This document shows positions 25,635 through 35,684 of a stretch of DNA of 56,334 bases, in pieces. The position numbers and the translations under genes were made by a program. Source of the DNA: Sulfurovum sp. (GTDB lineage: Bacteria > Campylobacterota > Campylobacteria > Campylobacterales > Sulfurovaceae). The first letter of the stretch is position 1, and every line of letters starts with the position of its first letter. Location of the stretch: NCBI GenBank assembly GCA_027062365.1, contig JAMOTK010000015.1:1-56334 (forward strand), in the 5' to 3' direction. The notes under the pieces were generated by a model, which was not told where the DNA came from, ran no database searches, and saw nothing but the letters and a program-made list of their open reading frames with translations.

Positions 25635-26343
25635 AGAGATAACCATAACAGCATTAAAGTACAATCCTTCAGATGCAGATTCTCAACCCACGTTTGAGAC
25701 CTATACACTAGAAGAAACCCCAGGAATGACACTCTATATCGCCTTGACCAAAATCAAAGCCACGATAGACCATGACCTTAGTTCAGATTTTGTCTGTAGA
25801 GCAGGTATCTGTGGGGCTTGTGGGATGGTGGTCAATGGCAAACCTAGTCTAGCATGTAAAACCCTCACCTCTAGCTTCCCCGAAGGAAAGATAGACCTTC
25901 TTCCCCTCCCTACCTTCCCTCTCATCAAAGACCTCTCTGTAGATACAGGCTCATGGATGCAAAAGATGAATATCAGGGTCAATAGCTGGATAGTCGCCAA
26001 TGAACCTACCGATATTTCAAAGATAGAAAAAAGAATATCCCCAGATGTAGCCGATGAAGTTTTCGAGCTAGATAGATGTATCGAGTGTGGCTTATGTGTC
26101 GCCTCATGTTCCACATCACTCATGAAAGAAGATTTTGTAGGAGCAGTAGGACTTAGTAGAATCGCCAGATTTTCCATAGACCCCTACGACTCACGCACAG
26201 ACGAAGACTTCTACGAACTCATCGGTGATGACGATGGAATCTTTGGGTGCATGAGCCTCCTAGCCTGTGAAGACCACTGCCCAAAAGAGCTACCACTACA
26301 AACCAAGATAGCCTATATGAGGCGTAAGATGGTGATGGTGTAA
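25627..26343 (+). CDS. frdB: Fumarate reductase iron-sulfur subunit
   Basis: The 238-residue protein carries electrons from FrdC to FrdA. The [2Fe-2S] cysteines are 57, 62, 65 and 77 ([10 protein letters not shown]), and the [4Fe-4S]/[3Fe-4S] cysteines start at 151, 154, 157 and 161 ([11 protein letters not shown]) with a later [11 protein letters not shown]. An ATG at 25621 is in frame, but the AGGAG at about 25616-25620 abuts it, so the ATG at 25627 is the better start. It overlaps frdA by 8 bases. Confidence 0.95.
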   Translation: MSREITITALKYNPSDADSQPTFETYTLEETPGMTLYIALTKIKATIDHDLSSDFVCRAGICGACGMVVNGKPSLACKTLTSSFPEGKIDLLPLPTFPLIKDLSVDTGSWMQKMNIRVNSWIVANEPTDISKIEKRISPDVADEVFELDRCIECGLCVASCSTSLMKEDFVGAVGLSRIARFSIDPYDSRTDEDFYELIGDDDGIFGCMSLLACEDHCPKELPLQTKIAYMRRKMVMV

Positions 26344-26397
26344 AGAGTTTTTAGGATTGTCTTGACTTTTTACTTTTGACTTTGGGGTACGATACTC

Positions 26398-27291
26398 TTA
26401 GCCCCTTACCCTCAAATTCCTCTCCTCTTCCTGCCCCTTATACAACTTCGCACAACCAATAGAAAGTTCTCTAATTTGGAGCATAAAATTTTGCCTTTGG
26501 GCTTGTGAGATAGCTTTTCTAGCATCTAGTACATTAAAGGCGTGTGAAGCTTTCATACATTCATCATACGCAGGTAAAGGTAGTCCTGCGTCCAAACAGA
26601 CTCTACATTCGCTACTTGCATCTTCAAAATGAGCAAAGAGTTTTTCCACATTAGCGACTTCAAAATGATATTTAGAAAACTCATATTCACTCTCTTTATG
26701 CACATCTGCGTAAGTAGTCACTTGTCCATTATGCTCATTCCACACGATGTCAAAGACGCTTTCCACCCCTTGAAGATACATCGCTAATCGTTCCGTACCA
26801 TAAGTAATCTCCACAGCCACAGGGTCACAAGCGATACCACCGACTTGTTGAAAATATGTAAATTGAGTTACTTCCATACCATCCAACCAAACTTCCCAAC
26901 CAAGCCCCCACGCTCCAAGGGTAGGACTTTCCCAGTTATCTTCTACAAATCGTATATCATGTTCTTGAAGATTAAGTCCCAAATATTCCAAAGATTTCAA
27001 ATAAAGCTCTTGAATATTGTCTGGACTCGGTTTGATAAGGGCTTGAAATTGATAATATGCCCCCAATCTATTAGGGTTCTCACCATAACGCCCATCAGTA
27101 GGACGACGAGAAGGTGCAACATAAGCTGTACTCCACGGCTTTGAGTCAAGACTCCTCAAAAGTGTAGCAGGATGAAAAGTCCCTGCACCTGATGATATGT
27201 CATAGGGTTGGACGATATTACAGCCCTCATTTGCCCAGTATTCTTGTAGTTTTAGTAGTATTTGGCTGAATGTTAGTGTGTTGTTGTTCAT
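26398..27291 (-). CDS. glyQ: Glycyl-tRNA synthetase alpha subunit
   Basis: GlyQ is the catalytic subunit of the tetrameric bacterial glycyl-tRNA synthetase. Signatures include [49 protein letters not shown] and YFQQVGG. An in-frame ATG at 27297 is only a base from the GAGGA site; the second ATG at 27291 has 7-base spacing and is preferred, giving 297 residues. It overlaps the upstream nuclease gene by 4 bases (ATGA), so its translation is coupled to that gene. glyS is not in the window. Confidence 0.95.
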   Translation of the reverse strand: MNNNTLTFSQILLKLQEYWANEGCNIVQPYDISSGAGTFHPATLLRSLDSKPWSTAYVAPSRRPTDGRYGENPNRLGAYYQFQALIKPSPDNIQELYLKSLEYLGLNLQEHDIRFVEDNWESPTLGAWGLGWEVWLDGMEVTQFTYFQQVGGIACDPVAVEITYGTERLAMYLQGVESVFDIVWNEHNGQVTTYADVHKESEYEFSKYHFEVANVEKLFAHFEDASSECRVCLDAGLPLPAYDECMKASHAFNVLDARKAISQAQRQNFMLQIRELSIGCAKLYKGQEEERNLRVRG

Positions 27292-27818
27292 GTGCATTCC
27301 TCATCTTTAAATTTTTTCTTAAACTCATTTTTAAAAAAGTGTATATCATTGGTTACAATATTATCAAAGTAACTCCCTTTATAACTTTTAAGTTCAAATT
27401 TTGTTTCTCTATCTGTAATTGGATTATTATATCTAGTTTTTGTAGGTTTATGTACTACACAATAGATAAATTGATAATCCTTTTTTTGTACATTTGTATG
27501 CCTACAAATAGCCTCTAAAACTTCTTTACCATGTATTAGTTTCTTTTTAATATTTGCGTTATTTATTTGTGAAGGTATTTGATTTTTAAACTCTATACAA
27601 TACACTATTTTTTTACCTTCATCAACCATCAAGGCATCATACGAAGATGGTTGTTTTTGAGGATAAAGTTTTTTGACAATACAATCAAAATCATACACTG
27701 TCATAGAACTTTGGCAAAGATATTGATTATTCTCGTTATCAAAACTTGTTTGTTTTAAACTCTCTTGACAATCACTGTATGTCGATTCTTTTTTAAGTAT
27801 ATAACTTAATTCAGCCAT
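27288..27818 (-). CDS. PD-(D/E)XK-like nuclease, partner of the AAA ATPase
   Basis: The product is 176 residues from the ATG at 27818, which overlaps the ATPase stop by 8 bases; a longer frame to 27857 exists but overlaps more. I do not recognise a named family. A nuclease core is suggested by [23 protein letters not shown]: Asp61, then 14 residues on Glu76-Phe-Lys78, followed by Gln80, with predicted beta strands at both. The C-terminal third is basic and aromatic (KKKFK). Coupling to an ATPase in a two-gene unit is the plan of several anti-phage systems, so an effector role is inferred. Catalytic assignment is by motif only. Confidence 0.55.
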   Translation of the reverse strand: MAELSYILKKESTYSDCQESLKQTSFDNENNQYLCQSSMTVYDFDCIVKKLYPQKQPSSYDALMVDEGKKIVYCIEFKNQIPSQINNANIKKKLIHGKEVLEAICRHTNVQKKDYQFIYCVVHKPTKTRYNNPITDRETKFELKSYKGSYFDNIVTNDIHFFKNEFKKKFKDEECT

Positions 27819-28806
27819 CGTGTAAAATCTCACTATCCATTTGATTAAATGTTTCATAAGGAGCAGAAAGTTTATTAAATATCTTAGCCAAGGTTAAAGA
27901 ATTATTATTTTCTACTTTATCTATATACCCATCTTCTGCCAAATAAAAATCCATAGTTATTTTTGATTTTTCACCATATCTTTCTAAAGCTTCTATCATA
28001 TAAGGACTATGAGAATTTACAACTATTTTAACCCCATTTTGTACAAGTTCAACAATAATTTTTGCCATTTCTAATTGCCATTTTGGGTGAAGATGTACTT
28101 CGGGTTCGTCTAAGATTAAAACTGTCTTTTCATTTAAATAGTTGTTTTGAGATAAAATTTGGAAAAGACCAAAATATTTAATACCACTTGCCGTATTTAC
28201 AAGTTCTATTCTTTGACCTTTTTTATCAAAATAATAACGCCCCATCTCATCTTTTTTGAACTCTCCACCCATTAAGTTAGTAACTTCTTTTTTTATATCC
28301 AAACCTTTAGAAGCACTTTTGATATGTAGTTTAAAGTTTAAATCCTTCATCAAATAAGGATAATCTAACTCTATTCTCATTTGAGATTCTACTTGTGCTA
28401 TATCCCTAAAAAAATCTGTAAAATTCCATACTAAAGGTGTTTCAATAAAAACTATATCGTGTTCTTTTTTATTAATAGATTTACCCGTAGAGATATATTG
28501 ACCATTTTTTTTTGAAAATGAATGCTCAACCTTTTGAGATTTTAAAGTAAGCAACATTCCATCAACAAAATCTACTTGAAATATTCGTTTCCGTTGCTGA
28601 TGAAAAGCAACAATTAAAACACCTTTTTTATATTTTTCATTAGGAGTGAAATTTTCACCATTATAATGACAAGCATTAACAATAAGATATAATGCTTTTC
28701 CCAAGGTACTCTTCCCCGTATCATTCTCCCCAGCAATAACGGTTAGACCATCTATCTTGACATTTGCCTCTTTAATCATTCCGATATTTTTTAGCTGGAG
28801 TTCCAT
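27811..28806 (-). CDS. AAA/OLD-like ATPase of a two-gene defence candidate
   Basis: The 331-residue protein has an ABC/SMC-type ATPase fold: Walker A GENDTGKST (26-34) near the N-terminus, a signature-like NTASGIKYFG (204-213), Walker B VLILDEPEVHLHP (229-241) and an H-loop VVNSHSPYMIEAL. The inserted middle has no coiled coil of SMC length. The DEPEVHLHP form is typical of AAA_15/AAA_21 ATPases in OLD, Gabija, PARIS, Septu and retron systems. The ATG follows AAAGG. It lies 14 bases after purE, overlaps the nuclease gene and interrupts purE-glyQ. Membership in a known system could not be decided. Confidence 0.75.
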   Translation of the reverse strand: MELQLKNIGMIKEANVKIDGLTVIAGENDTGKSTLGKALYLIVNACHYNGENFTPNEKYKKGVLIVAFHQQRKRIFQVDFVDGMLLTLKSQKVEHSFSKKNGQYISTGKSINKKEHDIVFIETPLVWNFTDFFRDIAQVESQMRIELDYPYLMKDLNFKLHIKSASKGLDIKKEVTNLMGGEFKKDEMGRYYFDKKGQRIELVNTASGIKYFGLFQILSQNNYLNEKTVLILDEPEVHLHPKWQLEMAKIIVELVQNGVKIVVNSHSPYMIEALERYGEKSKITMDFYLAEDGYIDKVENNNSLTLAKIFNKLSAPYETFNQMDSEILHDG

Positions 28807-28820
28807 GATTTACCTTTAAC

Positions 28821-29315
28821 TTAGAGTATGGTTTCTATTTCGCTAGAGTCAAGCTCTACTTTTTTGGCTTTGCTTATTCTGTCTTCTTGGAGTTTGATTT
28901 TGAGTTCGTCATCTTGAAGTGCCATAATCTGAATGGCTAGATATGCTGCGTTTACTGCTCCTGCTTTGCCGATAGCCAAAGTACCTACTGGCATACCTGC
29001 TGGCATCATAACGGTAGAAAAGAGTGCATCTTCTCCTCTAAGTGGTCCTGATTCCATGGGTACACCCAAGATAGGTTTGGTCGTACTCGCTGCCAATGCT
29101 CCTGCTAAATGGGCTGCCATGCCTGCTGCTGCGATAAAGACTTGTGCCCCTTTGGCTTCTGCTTCTTTGATATAGTTTTTGGTACGTTCTGGACTTCTGT
29201 GTGCTGATGAGATAATAAGCTCATACGGTACGCCAAATTTTTCTAGTGTTGCTCCACATTCTTTCATTATTCCATAATCACTTTTGCTACCCATTACAAT
29301 TGATACAAATTTCAT
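28821..29315 (-). CDS. purE: N5-carboxyaminoimidazole ribonucleotide mutase
   Basis: The 164-residue class I PurE converts N5-CAIR to CAIR in purine synthesis. It shows VSIVMGSKSDYGIMKE, SAHRSPERTKNY (catalytic His in the SAHR loop), AAAGMAAHLAGALAA and PILGVPMESGPLRGEDAL. Length is normal. It follows the trhP-like gene by 26 bases in the same minus-strand operon. Confidence 0.95.
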   Translation of the reverse strand: MKFVSIVMGSKSDYGIMKECGATLEKFGVPYELIISSAHRSPERTKNYIKEAEAKGAQVFIAAAGMAAHLAGALAASTTKPILGVPMESGPLRGEDALFSTVMMPAGMPVGTLAIGKAGAVNAAYLAIQIMALQDDELKIKLQEDRISKAKKVELDSSEIETIL

Positions 29316-29341
29316 TGTGTTTCCTTTTATTATTTATCTTG

Positions 29342-30676
29342 TTATTTTTTATCTTGTTCTTGTTTCATAGGGGTTGATGTCTCCGTCAATCCCTTCTTTT
29401 CCAATGCCTCATCTATTTTACGTCTGAGTATGGTGTAGCCTGGTAGTTTGGTGGGGAGTTGAATATCGTTCAAGTCTCCAGAGTGAATACACGCAAACTC
29501 TTTGCCCGTCTGAGAGACTATCTTTTTGAAAGTGAGCCAATATTGACCATTGACCTCATCAATCTTACCTACTTCATTGTCTACCAAATCGACTGTAGCC
29601 CCCATAGGCAAGACAATTTCTACACTATCCCCTACACAAGTCTTGTCTTTACACTTCCATGTGAGTCCATCTTCTAGGACGAGTCCTGCTACTTGATGTG
29701 TACCATATTGTATAGAAAAGGCGTTCGATTCTGTGTCATTTCTATCAAAAGGACGAGAGAGCAGATAGGCATCGGTAAAGCCTCTGTTTTGTGTTGTACC
29801 CAGCTCTTTTTGGTAGCGTTTCTCATCAAAATCTCCTAGATAATAATCATCTATAGCATGACGATACGCTTTGGTCACGACTCCTGCGTAATACGGCGAT
29901 TTGGTGCGTCCTTCAATTTTGAGCGAATCAATCACGCCTGATTTGAGGATTTCATCTACATGAGAAGCCATGTTCATATCTTTGGCATTCATGATGTAAG
30001 TTCCTATACCCTCTTCTTCGTCTAGCCTAAAGCTCGTACCACTCTCAGGATTATGGGCATAGATTTCATAAGGAAAACGGCAATCATTGGCACAGCTTCC
30101 ACGATTGGGAACGCGTCCTGTTTGGAGTGAGGAAATCAAACAACGCCCCGAATAAGCAAAACACATAGACCCATGCACAAAAATCTCTAATTCTAAATCT
30201 GGAATATGGTTTTTAATCGCTTCACAGTCTTTGAGGCTAATTTCCCGTGCTACGATAATGCGTTTGACTCCCAAATCATAATATACTTCAGCGTCCATAG
30301 CATTCATCACATTGGCTTGAGTGGAGAGATGAATAGGAATATCAGGGGCAATTTTATGAGCAATCTTCACGACACCAGGGCTTGACACAATCAAGGCATC
30401 AGGCTTTAGCTCGGCAATCTTGGCAATATGGTTTTCATAAAGCTTTAATTGAGAATTAAAAGGAAAAGAATTGACTGTAGAATAGACTTTTTTACCTCGT
30501 GCATGGGCATATTCTATTCCCTGTGCATAGGCTTCCATATCAAACTCTTTGCCAGAGCGAATACGCAAAGAAAAAGTACTTGTTCCACCATAGACGGCAT
30601 CAGCACCATAGTTCAGTGCAATCTTCATCTTTTCTAGGTTACCTGCTGGTGCTAAAAGTTCTACTTTTGGTTGCAT
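29342..30676 (-). CDS. trhP: U32 family protein, TrhP-like tRNA hydroxylation factor
   Basis: The 444-residue protein aligns by eye with E. coli YegQ/TrhP: LLAPAGNLEKMKIALNYGADAVYGG at the start, the U32 signature EIFVHGSMCFAYSGRCLISS, the cysteine pair in NRGSCANDCRFPYE, GTYIMNAKDM and SLKIEGRTKSPYYAG. TrhP proteins hold an iron-sulfur cluster and use prephenate to hydroxylate U34 of tRNAs. Older annotations call these collagenases. It heads the operon with purE and glyQ. Confidence 0.78.
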   Translation of the reverse strand: MQPKVELLAPAGNLEKMKIALNYGADAVYGGTSTFSLRIRSGKEFDMEAYAQGIEYAHARGKKVYSTVNSFPFNSQLKLYENHIAKIAELKPDALIVSSPGVVKIAHKIAPDIPIHLSTQANVMNAMDAEVYYDLGVKRIIVAREISLKDCEAIKNHIPDLELEIFVHGSMCFAYSGRCLISSLQTGRVPNRGSCANDCRFPYEIYAHNPESGTSFRLDEEEGIGTYIMNAKDMNMASHVDEILKSGVIDSLKIEGRTKSPYYAGVVTKAYRHAIDDYYLGDFDEKRYQKELGTTQNRGFTDAYLLSRPFDRNDTESNAFSIQYGTHQVAGLVLEDGLTWKCKDKTCVGDSVEIVLPMGATVDLVDNEVGKIDEVNGQYWLTFKKIVSQTGKEFACIHSGDLNDIQLPTKLPGYTILRRKIDEALEKKGLTETSTPMKQEQDKK

Positions 30677-30913
30677 AATTATCCTCTGTCAAATAGTAAA
30701 GACATTCTAGCGTATTAGTGGTAAAGGGGAGTTTTGTTAATTGGATATTATTAATTCTGATTTCAATTATTTTTCTTAATATTTAATCTTTTTTCAGTTT
30801 TTTAACCAAGACATTATTTCACAATATAAGCATTCTTTAAAACATAAGTTCTTTTATTAAATACTCATGCTATGCTTCTCTCACAAATAACTCAACAAGG
30901 TTTCCTTCCTATG

Positions 30914-31819
30914 CATATCCGAAATATACTTTTCTTCATGATAATGACTCTCTTACTTCAAGGCTGTTTTGACAATAACAATCAACTTACATGGGTAGCT
31001 GTAAATGTATCTAACCCAAAACCACAAGGGGATGCACATGTCATTACCAAAAATGACAAAACTGTTATTATTGATGGTGGAGAGTATCGTCAAGGTAAAA
31101 AAAATCTTTTACCCTATTTGAAGAAAAATCATTTGTTAGAAATTGATAAAGTCATGATTACCCATCCTCATTTTGACCATTATGGTGGGATTATCGCATT
31201 ACTTGAAGATAGAAATTTTACCATTCATAATCTCTCTATGAACATGCCTACCGAAGAGCAGATGAAAAGAGAATGGTGGGGAGGAAAGTATAAAGACCTT
31301 GTGTATCTAAGAAAACTTGCAAAAGAGAGAGATATTCCAATATCCAAGATAGCACAAGGAGACACTTTTACATTTGACAAAGATTCATATATTAAAGTAC
31401 TGTATGCCTTTGATGGCATTAACACACCAGTGGGAGTAACAGATATTAATGATATGTCAGCACTTACCATGATTTACGATGGAGAAAACAGATTTTTACT
31501 TACGGGAGACCTGAATAAAAAACTAGGAACATGGTTGGCAAAAAATGCAAAAGACATTCGAGCCGATATTTTAAAAGTACCTCATCACTCAGCTGAAGGG
31601 TTAGCACCAAACAGTTTTTTTGACGCAGTCTCAGCCAAACAATTCATCGTCCCTGCCCCTGCTTACTTTTGGACTGCCCAATGGGATAGGTCAAAAAGAG
31701 TCAGAACGTATGTAAATGAGCATAATATCACAGCCTACGTCACTGGAATACATGGAAATATCACCGTAATTTCAGAGGATAATAAGTATAGTATTAGTAT
31801 AGAGAAGAATCAGAAATAG
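30914..31819 (+). CDS. Exported metallo-beta-lactamase-fold lipoprotein (ComEC C-domain-like)
   Basis: From the ATG at 30914 the product is 301 residues with a lipoprotein signal (LLQGC, Cys19). The MBL metal site is THPHFDHYGG (His85, His87, Asp89, His90), with LLTGDLN and KVPHHSAEG downstream, the order seen in the detached beta-lactamase domain of ComEC-type DNA-uptake proteins. There are no ComEC membrane helices. An upstream ATG at 30872 would spoil the signal peptide. It may be a periplasmic nuclease or phosphodiesterase; the substrate is unknown. Confidence 0.72.
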   Translation, partial: HIRNILFFMIMTLLLQGCFDNNNQLTWVAVNVSNPKPQGDAHVITKNDKTVIIDGGEYRQGKKNLLPYLKKNHLLEIDKVMITHPHFDHYGGIIALLEDRNFTIHNLSMNMPTEEQMKREWWGGKYKDLVYLRKLAKERDIPISKIAQGDTFTFDKDSYIKVLYAFDGINTPVGVTDINDMSALTMIYDGENRFLLTGDLNKKLGTWLAKNAKDIRADILKVPHHSAEGLAPNSFFDAVSAKQFIVPAPAYFWTAQWDRSKRVRTYVNEHNITAYVTGIHGNITVISEDNKYSISIEKNQK

Positions 31820-31823
31820 TATT

Positions 31824-32483
31824 TTAAAAAGGTAAATGAATATACCAAACCACCACCATCTCATCAAGAAAAAATCTCTTCTCAATATCAAAGCCCTCTA
31901 ATCCATCAAAAATCTTAGGGTCTATGGCTTTGTTTTCTCGGGCTCTTGCCCATACCCATAAGCCTTTGTATTGCCAAAATGATTTAAAATTAGTGATTTT
32001 TTTCTTTACATTTTTGCGTGTAAATTTCTCTGTCGGTTCTATGATGATGAGGGTGCTATTCTCTGATTTTTGTAAAGAGATGAGCTTTTTTAGGGCTTGT
32101 TCTTTGTCTTCTATGACGCTGAGTAGTGAGGTAGCTGTAATGATGTCAAAGGTTTTGCTAAGGGTATAAAAGTCTTGGCAGAGATAGTCCACATCAGAAC
32201 GCCCAAAAGAGAGGGCTTTTGCTATCCATAAGGAAAGAGGATTGATGTCGTAGCCTGTGACTTGGTAGCCTTTTTTTTGGGCTAGTCTGGAGAGTAGTCC
32301 TGTGCTACAGCCTATGTCTGCCCATGTTTTGGGTGTGTCTGTGTGGGCTATGGGGCTGATGGCTTCTTTTTGGAGTTGCTTGTAGAAGCCTTGGGAGTGA
32401 AGCCATAAGAATATTAATGCTCTGATGAGAGTGCCTTTTGTTTTTGTATTTAGGGTTAGTATAGTATAGATAGGTAATAAAAT
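31824..32483 (-). pseudogene. SAM-dependent methyltransferase lacking a start codon
   Basis: The minus-strand frame is open for 219 codons, from just after a TAG at 32484-32486 to the stop at 31824, and encodes a class I methyltransferase with motif I WADIGCSTGLLSRLA, then VTGYDINPLS and DIITATSLLSVIEDKE. No ATG, GTG or TTG lies in the first 100 codons before LIRALIFLWLHSQGF, and the first ATG (32192) is after the SAM-binding motif. Either the 5' end was lost or an unusual codon such as ATT or ATA is used. The substrate is unknown. Confidence 0.6.
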
Positions 32484-32630
32484 CTAGTACTTTTAGGGGT
32501 TAGCTTGAAACTCTTGATAAACCATGAGAGGGTATTCAATAGATACAGTCAGTTTATCACTACCAAACCTACTTTAGATATGCTATAATCTTTTTATGAT
32601 TAATTTATACTTTTTAAAAAGGTGTCAAAT

Positions 32631-34598
32631 ATGAACGCCTTAGCCATACAACTTAGCAACGGATGTCTCGTCTCTGATATAGAAGAAGAAAACCAAAATA
32701 GTTTTCAATATTTACAAAATATACAAGCACTAGAAGAGAGAGATGGATTGTGGAAACTTCAGTCACTTTACAGAGCAGGACGACTCTATATTGCCAAAGA
32801 TGGCAAGGGGTATGTGGAGGCTACGTATAAAGAACAGCGTGATTTACTGGTAGAGCCTGACCATTTAGGAGATGCCAAACATGGGGATGAAGTGGTCATC
32901 AAGCGTATTATCGCTAGGCGAGGACGTGCTAGTGCCAAGGTGATTGCCGTGATAGGGAAATCCCATCTTTTTACTATTGCGTATACACATCGTGACGAAC
33001 AGGGTCATTTTGCTATCCTCAATATACGTACAGGAGAGCCTACCCATGCCGTGATGGAGGGGATGGATTTAAAGGCATTTAAACTCGGTACGGTACTCAA
33101 AGTCGATGTAGATGATGATAAAGTATTGGAAGTTTTTGGACATTTAGCTGACCCTAAAGTCGATGAAAAGATTTCTTTGGCGTTATACCATAGAGAAGAT
33201 GCCTTTCCTAGCCAATGTATAGAAGATGCCCTTGATGTAGAAAAACATGTCAATAAAGAAGAGCATCCCGACCGTGTAGACCTTACAGCACTTGATTTTT
33301 GTACCATTGACCCCGTGACAGCAAAAGACTTTGATGATGCGATTTATTTTGATACACAGACGCATACCCTTTATGTGGCTATCGCTGATGTGAGTCACTA
33401 TGTCCCCTACTTCACACCGATAGACAAAGAAGCCAAAAAACGAGGGTTTACCACCTACTTACCTCATAAGTCTTTTCCTATGCTTCCTCGTGAACTAAGT
33501 GAAAATATATGTTCTCTCAAACCCAAAGTCGATAGACTGGCATTTGTAGCCAAGATAGCCTTAGACAAAACCACACTAAAGCCTATCAAAGAAGAATTTT
33601 TTGAAGCTATTATCCACTCAAAACATCGTTTTAATTATGAGAATATAGATACGATTATACAAACCAATGGACTCCATGCCACAGGCAAAGTCAAGGAGAT
33701 ATTAGGCTATCTTTTCCCTCTATATGAGATAACAAAGAGACTAAGAAAAGCACGTCTCATGCATGGATTTGACTTTCGTTCGGAGGAGACTAGGCTTCGT
33801 ATTGATGCGGCACATTTACTCACAGAGACCAGTATAGAGACAGGCACACCTTCTCATTCACTTATAGAAGAGTGTATGCTCTTAGCCAATCAAGCATCGG
33901 CAAAACGTTTTGAGGGAGAGGGAGACAGTATCTTTCGTCTTCATGAGCCACCACAGCTTTCTCGTATAGAACAACTTTTAACAGAACTAGCCTCGATAGG
34001 ACTTTATGTACAAGAGTATGAAGACAGCCCCTCGCTCATACGTGCCATACAAAAAGAAGCAGATAAGATGAATCTCGCTTCAGAGGTCGATGCGATGGTT
34101 ATCAAGTCTTTACGCCAAGCTTCTTATGGGGCGTACAATGTAGGGCATTTTGGTTTGGGCTTTAGCCATTATAGCCATTTTACCTCGCCTATACGCCGTT
34201 ATGCTGACCTTATTTTGCACCGTCTTATCAAGACACAGCTACGAGATGACAAAGAAGAAGCCTCTTATCTTTTGCGAAATATAGAGCCACTTTGTGCTAG
34301 AGTATCTGAACTAGAACGTGAAGCCACCAAAGCAGAATGGGACTTTAGAGACCGTAAATTTGCACGTTGGGCAAAGCAACATTTAGATGAAGTTTTTGAC
34401 GCAGAAATCATCGAAGCAGGAGAGTCAGCCAAAGCCATACTCCATGGAGAAGTCAAAGGCATCACCGTACACCTAAGAGGAGACAATGTCATGCTTTTTG
34501 ATAGAGTAAAAGTCAAGATAAACGAAGTAAACATAGCCCAAGCAGTCATTATGACAGAGATGGTAGAAAAACTTAGTAAAGAAGAGATTGAGTTGTAA
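32631..34598 (+). CDS. rnr: Ribonuclease R family exoribonuclease
   Basis: The 655-residue 3'-5' exoribonuclease degrades structured RNA. The RNB catalytic core has FCTIDPVTAKDFDDAIYFD with the metal-binding aspartates and ADVSHYVPYFTPIDKEAKKRG, then FTSPIRRYADLILHR. A C-terminal S1-type domain follows. A GTG at 32622 is in frame, but AAGG eight bases before the ATG at 32631 supports the latter. In relatives holA follows directly; here a restriction-modification cassette separates them. Confidence 0.93.
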   Translation: MNALAIQLSNGCLVSDIEEENQNSFQYLQNIQALEERDGLWKLQSLYRAGRLYIAKDGKGYVEATYKEQRDLLVEPDHLGDAKHGDEVVIKRIIARRGRASAKVIAVIGKSHLFTIAYTHRDEQGHFAILNIRTGEPTHAVMEGMDLKAFKLGTVLKVDVDDDKVLEVFGHLADPKVDEKISLALYHREDAFPSQCIEDALDVEKHVNKEEHPDRVDLTALDFCTIDPVTAKDFDDAIYFDTQTHTLYVAIADVSHYVPYFTPIDKEAKKRGFTTYLPHKSFPMLPRELSENICSLKPKVDRLAFVAKIALDKTTLKPIKEEFFEAIIHSKHRFNYENIDTIIQTNGLHATGKVKEILGYLFPLYEITKRLRKARLMHGFDFRSEETRLRIDAAHLLTETSIETGTPSHSLIEECMLLANQASAKRFEGEGDSIFRLHEPPQLSRIEQLLTELASIGLYVQEYEDSPSLIRAIQKEADKMNLASEVDAMVIKSLRQASYGAYNVGHFGLGFSHYSHFTSPIRRYADLILHRLIKTQLRDDKEEASYLLRNIEPLCARVSELEREATKAEWDFRDRKFARWAKQHLDEVFDAEIIEAGESAKAILHGEVKGITVHLRGDNVMLFDRVKVKINEVNIAQAVIMTEMVEKLSKEEIEL

Positions 34599-34679
34599 AA
34601 ATATGCTGAGTTGAAAGGTTTTTATATCATTTTGATAAAGTAACCTATAATTCAAATATCTAAAATAAAAGGTATAATT

Positions 34680-35684
34680 ATGCTTATAACAAATCCAAAC
34701 TTTAGGAAACTAACTATGACACGTCATTTTACTAATAATCATATACAAGAAATTGACTCTGCTTTTAAATTTATTGATTTATTTGCAGGAGTGGGTGGCA
34801 TACGCTTAGGGTTTCAACAAGCATTTAAATCAAAATCTTCTTTTGTATTCTCATCTGAAATTGATAAATTTGCAAAAGTTACTTATGAAGCCAATTATGG
34901 AGAAACTCCACATGGAGATATTACACGCATTGCCCCCAAAGATATACCCTCTTTTGATATTTTATTAGGAGGTTTTCCTTGTCAGCCATTTTCTAATGCA
35001 GGACTCAAAAAAGGCTTTGATGACACAAGAGGTACACTCTTTTTTGATATTGCTAGAATTGTAGAATTTCATAAACCCAAAGTGGTTTTTTTGGAAAATG
35101 TCAAAGGGTTTAGAAATCATGATAAGGGAAATACTTTTAAAGTAGTCAAAAAAACGTTAGAAGATTTGGGATATAAAGTGTTTGCAGAGGTTTTAAATGC
35201 CAAGCATTTTGGCGTACCTCAAAATAGAGAGAGAATTTATATTATTGGATTTTTAGACCATGATGTTAATTTTGAATTTCCTAATCCTCTTAATAAAGAG
35301 GTAAAACTAGGTGATATTTTAGAAGACAAAGTAGATGATAAATATACTATTTCAGATAAATTATGGGCAGGACATCAAAGACGAAAGATAGAACATAAAG
35401 CCAAAGGAAATGGCTTTGGATACTGTATTTTCAATGAAGAATCTCCCTATACAAGTACCATAAGTGCGAGATATTACAAAGATGGTTCAGAGATACTTAT
35501 AGAACAAAAAGACAAAAATCCTAGAAAGCTATCGCCAAAAGAAGCAGGAAGATTACAAGGGTTTCCCGAAGATTTTAAAATAGTTGTGAGCGATACACAA
35601 GCCTATAGGCAATTTGGAAACTCTGTAGCCGTACCAGTGATTGATGCTTTGGCTAAGAATATATTTAAAGAGATAAATAAATGA
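34680..35684 (+). CDS. DNA (cytosine-5) methyltransferase, type II system 1
   Basis: The 334-residue enzyme methylates cytosine C5 to protect from the coupled nuclease. Motif I DLFAGVGGIRLGF (35-40 core), motif IV GGFPCQPFSNAG with catalytic Cys101, motif VI FLENVKG, motif VIII QNRERIYIIGF, and IX/X KLSPKEAGRLQGFPEDF and QFGNSVAVPV. The target-recognition region (about 215-275, with GHQRRKIEHKAKGNGFGY) is shared by several GG-containing specificities, but I cannot name the site. An AAAAGG precedes the ATG. It overlaps the nuclease gene by 4 bases. Confidence 0.92.
   Translation: MLITNPNFRKLTMTRHFTNNHIQEIDSAFKFIDLFAGVGGIRLGFQQAFKSKSSFVFSSEIDKFAKVTYEANYGETPHGDITRIAPKDIPSFDILLGGFPCQPFSNAGLKKGFDDTRGTLFFDIARIVEFHKPKVVFLENVKGFRNHDKGNTFKVVKKTLEDLGYKVFAEVLNAKHFGVPQNRERIYIIGFLDHDVNFEFPNPLNKEVKLGDILEDKVDDKYTISDKLWAGHQRRKIEHKAKGNGFGYCIFNEESPYTSTISARYYKDGSEILIEQKDKNPRKLSPKEAGRLQGFPEDFKIVVSDTQAYRQFGNSVAVPVIDALAKNIFKEINK

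Noticed and set aside
23655-26343. Succinate dehydrogenase instead of fumarate reductase
   Set aside because: Gene order C-A-B, the di-heme C subunit and His43 match the epsilonproteobacterial fumarate reductase; physiological direction cannot be read from sequence.
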